Origin: Chlamydiota bacterium
GTDB taxonomy: Bacteria; Chlamydiota; Chlamydiia; Chlamydiales; Rhabdochlamydiaceae
Reading direction: 5' to 3'
DNA length: 36,235 nucleotides
Assembly (NCBI GenBank): GCA_013288075.1
Contig: JABDCQ010000017.1
Coordinates: forward strand, 1-36,235
Numbering within the stretch: position 1 is the first letter of the stretch; every line of letters begins with the position of its first letter. The position numbers were made by a program, and so were the translations under genes. The notes beneath the pieces were generated by a model. It ran no database searches and had not been told where the DNA came from. It saw nothing but the letters and a program-made list of their open reading frames with translations. Positions 8,206 through 16,753 of this stretch are shown piece by piece.

Positions 8206-9776
8206 AAAAGAATTCTCTCTTTAAAGCCTGATCCCCTTAAGGGGATTTTCTTAAGCGCCGCTTGAATAATAGAAACTCTCGCCTCTATCTCAAGATGTTT
8301 TTTAGCGCGCGTTACAGCTGTATACAGCACTTCTTTTCCAAATACTTCAGATCCAGGCGGTATGAGTAAAAGCACTCTATCATATTCACTTCCCTGGCTT
8401 TTATGCACAGAAATAGCGTAGGCATACTCAAAAAATGGTAAAAGAGCGCATTTAAAGGTTTTTCCACCAGGAAAAAAAGCCATGTCTTCTTCATCAAAGG
8501 AATAAAGATCCATTTTCCCTTCTCTCTTTTTTCTCACTACTATTCCACTCTGCCCATTATATAAGCCAAGCTCATAGTTATTTTTAATAATTAAAATAGG
8601 AAGCGCAAGAAATTCTCCTGTGCGCATTTCAGAAAATAGCGTAGAAGCGATTTTTTTATTTAGTGCATCAACACCTAAGGGGCCTTTTCTCATTGAAGAT
8701 AGGATACGAAATGCTTCTAAATCTTTAAGAAGCATTTCTTCTTCAGGTTTTTCTTTAGAAGGCAAAGGACAGTATTTTTTTACGTATGCTAAAAGATTCT
8801 CAAAACTAAATTTCTCTTGAGAAGAAAACTTCTCTATTTGCTTTAATACCTCTTCTTCACCTTTTTCTAAAAGGGCGCGCCCAAGTTCCTTAATAGAATC
8901 TTGCTCCGAGCGAAAATTGAGCTTAAGACAAGTGGAGAGGGAAGGAAAAGCCTCCATTAAATCAGCAAAAAAACTTCCTGCTTCTACAGAAGGGAGCTGA
9001 AAGGGGTCACCCATTAAAACAAGGCGCGTTCCTTTTTTAAGAGAAGCTAAAAAGAAAGAAAAAAGGCGCGCATCAATCATTGAGCACTCATCAACAATAA
9101 TAAGATCTGCGTAAATAAGAGTGCTTTTTCTCTCAAAATCTAAATTTGTATAAATCCCTAATAAAGAATGCAGGGTCTGTGCTTTAAAAGAGCCTTCTAC
9201 ATATTTCCCAAGAGATTCTTCTAATCTGGCAGCAGCCTTGCCTGTAGGAGCTGTAAGAATAATTCTAGCCTCTTTAGAAGAAGCCAAAAAAGCCTCTACA
9301 AGTTTAGCTGCCGTATAAGTCTTTCCAGTCCCTGGGCCTCCTGTAATAATACTTAAAGGAAGTGTTAAAGCTTTATCGATAGCGGCCTTTTGCTCTGGAG
9401 CTAAGGAGGGATCTTCTAAGGAACATTCAATCCTTTCCACATCTTGAAAAACTAAACGTTTTACATGCTCAATAAAAAGGGTTTCATGGTTCCAATTGCG
9501 TAAAAGATAAAACCTATTATTAAAGCTATGAATAGGCAAGCCCTCTAAATAAGGAAGCGCTTTAAGAATTTTCTCCTTAAGAGGCTCCTCATATTCCTCA
9601 AATAGAGATAAAGAAGGGATAATCTCCTCTTCTGTAACTTTGACGCAAATATGTCCCTGCCTTGAAAAAAACAAAAGAACGGCTAGAAAAAAAACAACCT
9701 CTTCTCTCTCACTTAAAGCCTCCCCAAAATAAAAATCTATTTCAGATAGCCCCTTCTCAATCAATTCCTTTTTCAT
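8202..9776 (-). CDS. recD: Exodeoxyribonuclease V subunit alpha (RecD helicase)
   Basis: 524 residues, somewhat shorter than E. coli RecD (608). Superfamily 1B helicase motifs are visible: Walker A 'GGPGTGKT' at 146-153, the following 'LTAPTGKAAARL', Walker B 'IIVDECSMID', 'LVLMGDPFQLPSVEAGSFF', and C-terminal motifs 'YAISVHKSQGSEYDRV' and 'LYTAVTRAKKHL'. It is the 5'-3' motor of the RecBCD complex that processes double-strand breaks. It follows recB on the same strand, but a ~175 bp palindromic element separates them. A GAGAGG sequence lies only 2 nt before the ATG, a rather tight ribosome-binding site that falls just outside the element. dacB overlaps its 3' end by 4 bp. Confidence 0.95.
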   Translation of the reverse strand: MKKELIEKGLSEIDFYFGEALSEREEVVFFLAVLLFFSRQGHICVKVTEEEIIPSLSLFEEYEEPLKEKILKALPYLEGLPIHSFNNRFYLLRNWNHETLFIEHVKRLVFQDVERIECSLEDPSLAPEQKAAIDKALTLPLSIITGGPGTGKTYTAAKLVEAFLASSKEARIILTAPTGKAAARLEESLGKYVEGSFKAQTLHSLLGIYTNLDFERKSTLIYADLIIVDECSMIDARLFSFFLASLKKGTRLVLMGDPFQLPSVEAGSFFADLMEAFPSLSTCLKLNFRSEQDSIKELGRALLEKGEEEVLKQIEKFSSQEKFSFENLLAYVKKYCPLPSKEKPEEEMLLKDLEAFRILSSMRKGPLGVDALNKKIASTLFSEMRTGEFLALPILIIKNNYELGLYNGQSGIVVRKKREGKMDLYSFDEEDMAFFPGGKTFKCALLPFFEYAYAISVHKSQGSEYDRVLLLIPPGSEVFGKEVLYTAVTRAKKHLEIEARVSIIQAALKKIPLRGSGFKERILL

Positions 9777-9791
9777 AGCCTCTCATTTTTT

Positions 9792-9966
9792 TTAACCACA
9801 AAGGAAATTCTCTCTCTTTCTTTCTTCTCTCTGTGTGCTCTGTGATCTCTGTGGTAAAAATATGCTAACCTGTTAGATGCAATATTCTGCAATAAATTTT
9901 TTACCACAGAGATCACAGAGCACACAGAGAGAAGAAAGAAAGAAGATTTTTTCCTTTGTGGTTTAA
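9792..9966. repeat. Palindromic element D inside the rec operon, between recB and recD
   Basis: Arms ~9792-9860 and ~9898-9966 pair over about 69 nt; the inner ~45 nt are essentially perfect and the outermost ends are AACCACAAAGGAAA / TTTCCTTTGTGGTT. The loop (9861-9897) carries TATGCTAACCTGTTAGATGC, the same core as in the elements at 6682 and 23029. The right end overlaps the recB stop codon (9963-9965), and the left end stops 15 bp before the recD ATG, so the element fills the whole intergenic space. Confidence 0.92.
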
Positions 9967-12900
9967 ACCTCTGGGGTAAAGTGGTAGGATTTTAGGCCTC
10001 TTAGGAAGATGTAGAAGGCTCCTCCGAAGCAGGTTTTAAAATCTCTCATGTCAAACAGCTTTACATGCCTTTTAAGCGCCTCAGCGTAAATTGAGGCCTG
10101 TAAAAAATAGTCTTTATCTTTCATCTCGGAACTAAGCCTCTCTTCTGTATAATTCTCTAAAAAATTAGACTTCCAATCTACTAAATAATAAAGCCCTCCG
10201 TGTTCAAAAACAAGATCTGCCGATCCTTTAAGAAAATTTGATCCGTAAGGATAGAGGAACTCCATTTCTTCTATGATGTTCGAAGGAGAAACTAAAGAAA
10301 GGCTAAGGCCTTCTTTTAGGGGCAATTCAAGAACTTTTTCCACCATTGTTAAAAGAGAGCTTTCCCATCCAGCTAAATGGCTCTTGTCAATAAGATGTAA
10401 AATAAGCTCTAAAACTTTTTCTCCATTGTAAGGAGAGTGAAGTCTATAAAAGAAAAGCTTCTCAAAAATAAGATGGATCAAAATCCCCGTTTCTTTTCCT
10501 AAGGGCATCCCTGTATTTTCAGCTGAAACAATGCTTTCTTTCTTTTCTGCAAGAGAAGAAAAGCTTTGCATAAAAGAAGGATTGCTAGGAAGGGCATTTT
10601 GGATAAGGGGGGAAGCCCCCTCTTCCTCTTCTTTTTTAAGAGGAGATAAAGTCAATATTTCTTCGTTTAGCAAAGTATAGGTAATGGAGGCTTTCTCTTT
10701 AATTTCTTCTAAAAAGCTTTTAAATTCTATTAAGGAATACGCTACTTTCAAATGCTTCGAAAATAGCTCTATAGAGGATGCTTTGCCAGGCTCTTGGGTT
10801 TTATTTTCTGTATCAAATACACAAGGGATATAAACACGCTTTTTTGCCCGAGTGATTGCTACATAAAGCTGTCTTAGCTTTTCTGCATCTTGCTCCTCAA
10901 AATATAAAGAGCTCAAAGGATTTTCCTTAGAAGCTAAAGTAATTTGCCCCTTAATATCGATAAACTCATCCAAGTGCGGGTGTCTCGAGCTTAGACTTAA
11001 AGCAAAAACAATATCAAATTCAAGACCTTTACTTGCATGAATCGTCATGATCTGCACTTGATCTTTTGTTCCTTTAAGTTTTTTATTCTCCTGATTTTCC
11101 TTAAGCTCTTCTAAAAAAAGAAGTAAATCTTCGGGCGCAAGTCTGCAGCTTGTCTCTTTTTCTAAAATACATTCAATTAAATCTCTATCAACACCTGGAA
11201 CTTCTTTTATGAAATGAGAAAATCCCTTTTCTCTAAACACTTGAGAAAAATGCAATAACAACATCTTCGCTTTTTGCAGCTCTACATTCTCAAGGCCTCC
11301 TTTAAGGCGCACATGGTCCCACCCAAAAAAAGATCCCCCCATAACAATTTTTAACTTGCTTAAAGAGTTAGGCTCTATAAGAGAAGAAATGAGATTTGTT
11401 AAACTTAAAAGAGAGGGAGACTCTCCCTTTTTTAATGCAGAATCAATTCCTTGTTTTTTAAAAAAATGAGAGAGGCGCTCTGCCTGAAACCGGTCTTTTG
11501 CAAGAATAGTCATTTTATTAAGATCTACAGCTTCTTTTTTAAGGGAAATGATCTCTTTTGCGATAAAAGGAAATAAATAAGTTTCTTCTGTAGATAAAGG
11601 AGGCCAGCTTTTTTCTCTTTTAGAAGCTGTCTCTAAAAGAAAAAAATGAAAAGCTCCTTTACCATCTTCAAAAAAATGATCTGTAGCCTCTGGCTTATGT
11701 TTTACCTCTAAATAATCGATTGCAGAATTTTTAGAAGGAAGCTCTAACCAAGTGGGGCATTTAGAAAAAAGAAGATTTAGCGCTTTTATAAAGACGGGAT
11801 CGCTTCTAAAGTTGGTATCAAGCGAATACCTGCTTTGCTCGCCTAAACGCTCTCTTGCTTCCAAATACGTATACACATCTGCGCCTCTAAAGCGATAAAT
11901 CGATTGTTTAGGATCGCCTACCAAATAAAAAGCATCGGGTTGGTGGTTTTGCAAAAATAGCGTTTCAAAAATTTTCCACTGCAGAGGATCTGTATCTTGA
12001 AATTCATCTACAATAATGGCGTTAAAAATTTTTCTCACAGCCTCTATAAATAGCGGATTTTTTAAGCAATCTTCCATTGCATAAAGAAGATCATCTGGAG
12101 TAAATATCTCTTTATTTTCTTTGGGGATTTGAGAAAAATCCCTTGCCATCCTTAAAAATTGCAAAGAAGAGTCTTTTGCTTCAAGAAGCGGAGCTAAAAG
12201 CTCTTTTTTCATTTCCGCTAAAAAAGGAAGATCTGGGTAAATGGCTTTAGCTTTTAAATTATCTCTTTCTAATTTTTCTAAAAAATATTCCTCTTCTTTT
12301 AAAAGAGTGTCAAACTCTTTTTCCGAGCATTCTTTTTTGTCTAAAAGGAACGCAAATTTTTGGATTTGAGCCTCCATTTTCGAAGAACTAATCCCTTTAA
12401 ATAAAGGGATCACTTTTTCTAAAGGTTCAAAAGAAAATCTTTTTAATCCTTTTAAAAATTTAGCGTGCAATTCACTAAAATTATCTATCTTGTCTATCTT
12501 CTTTCTTTTTAAAGCCACATCAGTAAGTTTTTTTTGCAAAGAAGGAAAATCACTTTTGTGTTTTTTTAAAACATGCAAAACTTGACGTGGACTATAAGAA
12601 GAGGGGTGTAATTTAGTGCGAAGAAAATCTGCTGCGGCTTCCTTTGAGTCCAAAAAACCCTCTTCTTCCGGATCTTTAATATGAAGGCTTAAACGGGCTT
12701 CAAAAGCAAAATTTTTAAGCATTCTAAAGCAGAAGCCATGGATAGTAAAAATAGGGGCACGATCAAAATCAATTAAAGCATCTTCGAGTCTTCTCTGATA
12801 AAGGGCTTCCTTTTTTTCTAAAATCGCCTGGATATAATCGTAGCCTTTATCATTTTCCCCTTTCTTCAAACACTCTATCGCCCACTCTAAATTCGAGCGA

Positions 12901-13097
12901 ATTCTTTGCTTTAATTCTTTAGTTGCAGCGCGAGTGAAAGTCACTACAAGAATTTGGTCAATACTTAAATTCCCTTCTAAAATAAGCCTTAAAACAAGGT
13001 GTTCAATAGCAAAGGTTTTACCAGTACCCGCAGAGGCTTCAAGAAGATGGGGTCCAAAGACGCATTTAGAGCGGTTCAAAATATCAAATGGCTGCAT
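9963..13097 (-). CDS. recB: Exodeoxyribonuclease V subunit beta (RecB helicase-nuclease)
   Basis: 1044 residues from the chosen ATG at 13097. The frame is open further, to 13148, but that would overlap recC by 52 bp. At 13097 the recC stop and this ATG overlap as TAATG, with AGAGGA correctly placed upstream. UvrD/Rep-type helicase motifs: 'ASAGTGKTFAIEHL' near the start, 'VDEFQDTDPLQWK', 'GDPKQSIYRFRGADVYTYLE', 'MTIHASKGLEFDIVF' and 'YVAITRAKKRVYIP'. The C-terminal nuclease is intact: 'GSADLVFEHGGLYYLVDWKS' contains D961, D974 and K976, the D...D-x-K motif of RecB nucleases. It is the 3'-5' helicase and only nuclease of RecBCD. It is shorter than E. coli RecB (1180) but has all the motifs. 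Confidence 0.96.
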   Translation of the reverse strand: MQPFDILNRSKCVFGPHLLEASAGTGKTFAIEHLVLRLILEGNLSIDQILVVTFTRAATKELKQRIRSNLEWAIECLKKGENDKGYDYIQAILEKKEALYQRRLEDALIDFDRAPIFTIHGFCFRMLKNFAFEARLSLHIKDPEEEGFLDSKEAAADFLRTKLHPSSYSPRQVLHVLKKHKSDFPSLQKKLTDVALKRKKIDKIDNFSELHAKFLKGLKRFSFEPLEKVIPLFKGISSSKMEAQIQKFAFLLDKKECSEKEFDTLLKEEEYFLEKLERDNLKAKAIYPDLPFLAEMKKELLAPLLEAKDSSLQFLRMARDFSQIPKENKEIFTPDDLLYAMEDCLKNPLFIEAVRKIFNAIIVDEFQDTDPLQWKIFETLFLQNHQPDAFYLVGDPKQSIYRFRGADVYTYLEARERLGEQSRYSLDTNFRSDPVFIKALNLLFSKCPTWLELPSKNSAIDYLEVKHKPEATDHFFEDGKGAFHFFLLETASKREKSWPPLSTEETYLFPFIAKEIISLKKEAVDLNKMTILAKDRFQAERLSHFFKKQGIDSALKKGESPSLLSLTNLISSLIEPNSLSKLKIVMGGSFFGWDHVRLKGGLENVELQKAKMLLLHFSQVFREKGFSHFIKEVPGVDRDLIECILEKETSCRLAPEDLLLFLEELKENQENKKLKGTKDQVQIMTIHASKGLEFDIVFALSLSSRHPHLDEFIDIKGQITLASKENPLSSLYFEEQDAEKLRQLYVAITRAKKRVYIPCVFDTENKTQEPGKASSIELFSKHLKVAYSLIEFKSFLEEIKEKASITYTLLNEEILTLSPLKKEEEEGASPLIQNALPSNPSFMQSFSSLAEKKESIVSAENTGMPLGKETGILIHLIFEKLFFYRLHSPYNGEKVLELILHLIDKSHLAGWESSLLTMVEKVLELPLKEGLSLSLVSPSNIIEEMEFLYPYGSNFLKGSADLVFEHGGLYYLVDWKSNFLENYTEERLSSEMKDKDYFLQASIYAEALKRHVKLFDMRDFKTCFGGAFYIFLRGLKSYHFTPEV

Positions 13098-16096
13098 TAG
13101 TCCTCTTCTATAAGGGGGGCAAAAAGCTCTTTCGCATAAGAAGCCCATTTTTCAAAAATATAATCCGAAGAAAAAAGAGGGTCTTTTGAAAAAAGCCATT
13201 TCAGATAGACATCTTCAAATCCCAAACTAAAGTCGTTATCAGAAGCTTCAAAAGCTTTCTGAAGTTCTTTACTTCCTTTCTGAAGCAAAGCTGCGCTCCA
13301 AGTGGGCATAAGAGGAGAGGGCGCCTCTAAACATGCTTCATAGTACTCCACAAAAGAAACTAAGCTTTTCAAGGGATCTGCCTCCATTTTGTAGGTCTGC
13401 CCTTTTTTAGTTAAAAGAAGAGAGGGAGATCCTAGATTTAAATTTAAATATACGAGAAAACTTGGGAAAGCCTCAATGAGATCGGGAAGAGATTTATTCT
13501 TATGAAAAAGAAGGCCTTCAGGAACAATATTTTCTAGCATTCCTATAATATAAGCTGTGCGCCCTTCTTTAAGAGGAACTTTAAGAGGAGGAAGGATGCG
13601 GCTTCTACCATTTAATATATCTTGAGTATCGCACATCATTTTAAGCTCAACATTAAAAAGTTTATCTAAACTTAAGCTTAAAGAGGCTAAATTTTTCTGG
13701 TAGTCTTCCACCTCATCTGATGCCTTGCATTTTGCCACCTCTTTAAAAGCCCCATGAGGAAGGCTCCCTTGCCTTAGAGCTTTTTCAAAAAGCGCTGAAA
13801 AATCTTGCTTTAAAGAGCCTTTTCTAAAATCGGCTTTATCTATATCTGAAAGAACAAACTCCCCTTCATGAAAGTTAGATTCAGACTCAAGATACATTTT
13901 AAGAACAACATTAAAATAAAAACGGAGAGGGTGCTTAGCAAGAAGATTTAGATGCTTGATATCAATTACAATCTCTTTTTCTTTTTCCCGTAGGGGCAAG
14001 GGGAAATCTGCATAAAAATCAGGGAAAAAACAAGCAGCTTCTTTCGCTAAAAGAGCTTTGGCTGCATGTTCAGTAACAAGAGATTTTTCTAAAACGTAGC
14101 TAGAATTTATATAAGAAAATAACTCTTGAATAACAAAAGAAGGGTTTTCTTTTTCTTCTCTTACAAAACTCATAATAAAAGATTTCGATGCCTGTGTAAG
14201 CAAGAGTAAAAATAAATAGCGCTCTTCATCAGCTGGATTTAAAGAAAGCTTGAGAAGAGATAGAGAACTTGGAATTTCGATGCGAGGGAACGCTCCTTCT
14301 TTCATTCCCAAAAGAAAAATAGCTTTCGCATAAAACGCTCCCGCAATTTTTAAAGAGCAGCAAGGCATGGCATGAAGGTTTGCGCGGTTATAAGGAGTTT
14401 TAGCACTTGTAAAAAGATCGTTTAAAATTTTCTCTACAAAAAGATAAGGAACAGGATCTTTCTCTATAGAAAAAGAGGGAAGCTTCTTGAAAAAAAATGT
14501 TCCTTCTTCATCGATTACAAAAAATGTATCCGCTATTTCCTTAAGACAAAGACTCCAGTCTTCTAAAGATTTAAAAACCCCTTTTTCTAAGGGCTCTAAC
14601 TTTGAAAAAAGAAGCTGCATCATAGAGATAAGTTTACCTAATTTTTCTGATTCACTTAAATCAATAGAAATAGATTCAGAATCAGATGCAAGAGCAGTAA
14701 GAAGGCGTTTAAATCCATATTCCCAAGTTCCTATCGCCTCCACTTCGCTTGAATCCAAAAGAGCTTGTTTTTGCTTTAAATCTTTTCCAAAACGCACCTT
14801 AGAAGAGCGAATCCATTTAGAGAAAAGGAGCTTGTCCTCCAATGTAATGTCCCATTTTTCTAAAAAAGAAGAGCTAGAAAATAATTCAATAATCCCGTCC
14901 ACATCAAAGCGTCTTTTAGGAAGCATAAGAAGTTTTTTAAACCCTGCAATAAAAGAGCTTTTTGAAAAGGCGTTCTCATCAAAAATCGCGTACTCTATTC
15001 CCGTATTTCCAAATACGTTATGAATAAAAGGAGCATAAGAAGAAATATCTTGCGCTATGACTAAAATGTCTTCGGGGAGCAGCCCCATTGCCAAAATATG
15101 GTCTCTTAAAATTTCAACTTCTTGCAATTTAGAAGAAGCAATATGTAAATGAATAGAGTCGTCGTCTTTTTTTATATAAGTTTTAGGAGAAGCTTCAGGA
15201 TTTTTTAGGTCAAGAAGGTCTTGTTGCACATATTGCAAAAGAGTTTGAGGCGTATCTGATTCATAAAGCTCTTCAAAAATAAAATCTAAATCCTGCATTA
15301 AATTTAAAAAACTTCTGCCCAATTTACCTAAATTAGCAAGCAAAGGATTGGTATCTCTAATATAAAGATCAAGCCTTTCTCTATCATATTCCTTCTTAAG
15401 ACTTTTATGAATATGGCGTCTTTCTTTATCGCTACAAAGGTCTCCCCAGTAATGCGCACAAGGAGAGAGTGTATAAAAACAAGCTTCTTGATGTTTAAAG
15501 AATTCAAGATGCGTTTTAGGTAAATAAACAAAACCAAAAAGGTGAATCTCTCCTTCTTTAGGAGTGAGATTCTTTAATTTTTCTAGAGGATATGTCCATT
15601 TTTCAAATACAAGATTCCAAAGAGCTTGTTTCCACCCTTTTTTCTCTTTCCACTCTTCTAAAGAATCTGCATAAGAACCGTAGCGCAAAAAGACATTGCG
15701 AAGAGAAAGAGATAAAGAGACTAGTCTCTCTGGATCATTTTCTAAATATGTTAAAAGAGGCTTGTAGATTTCTTCTTTAGAAGTGCTTAGCTCTTGCATC
15801 TTACAAAAAAGAGTTATTTGAAGATCTAATGCCGAAGGGATTTTTTTTTCTTTTAAATTAAAAGTTCTAAAAAGCCCGCCTTGAAGAGCGCTATTTAAAC
15901 TATAGAATTTAACTCCTGAATAAATAGATTTTTTTGCAAAAAAATGCTGCAAAAAGCGCTTCTGAAAGGGATAGGCAACAATCACTATTTTTCTATTAAA
16001 AATAGAGCCTTGGCTTTGAAATAAATTCTCATAAAGTTGATTTGCTAAAATTTCAAGTTTATTCCCTACAAAAACCTTAGCGCATTTCTCATCCAC
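13097..16096 (-). CDS. recC: Exodeoxyribonuclease V subunit gamma (RecC)
   Basis: 999 residues. RecC is poorly conserved, but several hallmarks fit: 'LHIASSKLQEVEILRDHIL' followed by 'ILVIAQDISSYAPFIHNVFG', the degenerate helicase-like middle, 'AIFLLGMKEGAFPRIEIP' and the 'LLAKHPLRFYFNVVLKMYLE' segment. It is the Chi-recognition scaffold of RecBCD. The start is GTG at 16096: an in-frame ATG is absent, and AAGAGG lies 6 nt upstream, which supports GTG. It is first in the rec operon, directly before recB (TAATG overlap). A candidate promoter is seen 20-45 bp upstream, partly inside the 3' end of the Inc-like gene. The recC-recB order matches that in C. trachomatis as I recall it. Confidence 0.92.
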   Translation of the reverse strand: MDEKCAKVFVGNKLEILANQLYENLFQSQGSIFNRKIVIVAYPFQKRFLQHFFAKKSIYSGVKFYSLNSALQGGLFRTFNLKEKKIPSALDLQITLFCKMQELSTSKEEIYKPLLTYLENDPERLVSLSLSLRNVFLRYGSYADSLEEWKEKKGWKQALWNLVFEKWTYPLEKLKNLTPKEGEIHLFGFVYLPKTHLEFFKHQEACFYTLSPCAHYWGDLCSDKERRHIHKSLKKEYDRERLDLYIRDTNPLLANLGKLGRSFLNLMQDLDFIFEELYESDTPQTLLQYVQQDLLDLKNPEASPKTYIKKDDDSIHLHIASSKLQEVEILRDHILAMGLLPEDILVIAQDISSYAPFIHNVFGNTGIEYAIFDENAFSKSSFIAGFKKLLMLPKRRFDVDGIIELFSSSSFLEKWDITLEDKLLFSKWIRSSKVRFGKDLKQKQALLDSSEVEAIGTWEYGFKRLLTALASDSESISIDLSESEKLGKLISMMQLLFSKLEPLEKGVFKSLEDWSLCLKEIADTFFVIDEEGTFFFKKLPSFSIEKDPVPYLFVEKILNDLFTSAKTPYNRANLHAMPCCSLKIAGAFYAKAIFLLGMKEGAFPRIEIPSSLSLLKLSLNPADEERYLFLLLLTQASKSFIMSFVREEKENPSFVIQELFSYINSSYVLEKSLVTEHAAKALLAKEAACFFPDFYADFPLPLREKEKEIVIDIKHLNLLAKHPLRFYFNVVLKMYLESESNFHEGEFVLSDIDKADFRKGSLKQDFSALFEKALRQGSLPHGAFKEVAKCKASDEVEDYQKNLASLSLSLDKLFNVELKMMCDTQDILNGRSRILPPLKVPLKEGRTAYIIGMLENIVPEGLLFHKNKSLPDLIEAFPSFLVYLNLNLGSPSLLLTKKGQTYKMEADPLKSLVSFVEYYEACLEAPSPLMPTWSAALLQKGSKELQKAFEASDNDFSLGFEDVYLKWLFSKDPLFSSDYIFEKWASYAKELFAPLIEED

Positions 16097-16115
16097 AAAT
16101 AACCTCTTGGGGTTA

Positions 16116-16143
16116 ATTTTAGCATACGAGGGAAATTATGCAA
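16116..16143 (-). promoter_or_regulatory. Candidate sigma-66 promoter for recCBD-dacB
   Basis: On the minus strand TTGCAT (16143-16138), a 16-bp spacer, then TAAAAT (16121-16116). This is 19 bp upstream of the GTG start, with the AAGAGG ribosome-binding site inside the predicted leader. The -10 is 5/6 to consensus and the -35 only 3/6. Confidence 0.4.
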
Positions 16144-16672
16144 GAGATTCAGATTGGGGATCTTTTCTTAAAAAAGAAATCGAGGTTTCTAAGTCTACAA
16201 TTTTTATATGGATTGGCTTTGAATAAACAGATTCATTGCTTTCTTCATCGAATTCTTCTTCAAAATAATTAATTATCACTCTGTCAGAAAAATGTACCTG
16301 TCTTGTTTCAATAACACAATCAGGGGTTAAAGAAGGCTCTTCTTTCTTTTCTTCTTGGGCAGGAGAAACCTTAACTTCCTCTGGGCGGTAAACAGGGAAC
16401 GTTTTATATTTGCATTTTGCTAGCAAAATCACAAGAAGTCCTCCTAAAAAACAAAAAGATCCGCCTCCTAATACTGGAGCATAGAGCCCAACAGGACTTC
16501 CCTGAAAAAAACAAATAAGGCCTCCACAAATAACAAGTAAAGACACAGTAAGAGCTACATAAATCCAAGGACTTACAGAAGCTTTAGGGAGAGATGTAAA
16601 TTTACGCGTTACTTCTGTAGAGTATTGCGCTGCAGCTTTCTCTTGAATAGGGTTACTTTGAATAGATGACAT
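16136..16672 (-). CDS. Inc-like bilobed membrane protein (candidate inclusion membrane protein)
   Basis: 178 residues. Two hydrophobic segments at ~36-57 ('IYVALTVSLLVICGGLICFF') and ~63-85 ('LYAPVLGGGSFCFLGGLLVI') are separated by a short 'QGSPVG' turn. They are flanked by a polar N-terminus of ~35 residues without a signal peptide and a ~90-residue acidic C-terminal tail. This bilobed hydrophobic hairpin is the defining, sequence-independent trait of chlamydial Inc proteins, which are secreted by the type III system into the inclusion membrane. The Inc call rests on topology only; an ordinary small inner-membrane protein is the alternative. Start: GAGG lies 4 nt before the ATG. It is divergent from the transporter gene (81 bp between starts), and 39 bp separate its stop from the recC start. 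Confidence 0.55.
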   Translation of the reverse strand: MSSIQSNPIQEKAAAQYSTEVTRKFTSLPKASVSPWIYVALTVSLLVICGGLICFFQGSPVGLYAPVLGGGSFCFLGGLLVILLAKCKYKTFPVYRPEEVKVSPAQEEKKEEPSLTPDCVIETRQVHFSDRVIINYFEEEFDEESNESVYSKPIHIKIVDLETSISFLRKDPQSESLA

Positions 16673-16753
16673 ATTACCTCAATTTCAAAAAAAATTTTAA
16701 ACGAAAAGTTTTTTTTCCTCATTAAAATTACTCTCATCGTATAAAATAAAGTC

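Noticed and set aside
9792-9966. CRISPR-like repetition of CACAGAG words
   Set aside because: The words form inverted arms of single elements, not regularly spaced direct repeats with unique spacers, and no cas genes are present.
13098-13148. Longer recB start at 13148
   Set aside because: It would overlap recC by 52 bp and lacks a ribosome-binding site, whereas the ATG at 13097 has AGAGGA and a TAATG junction.
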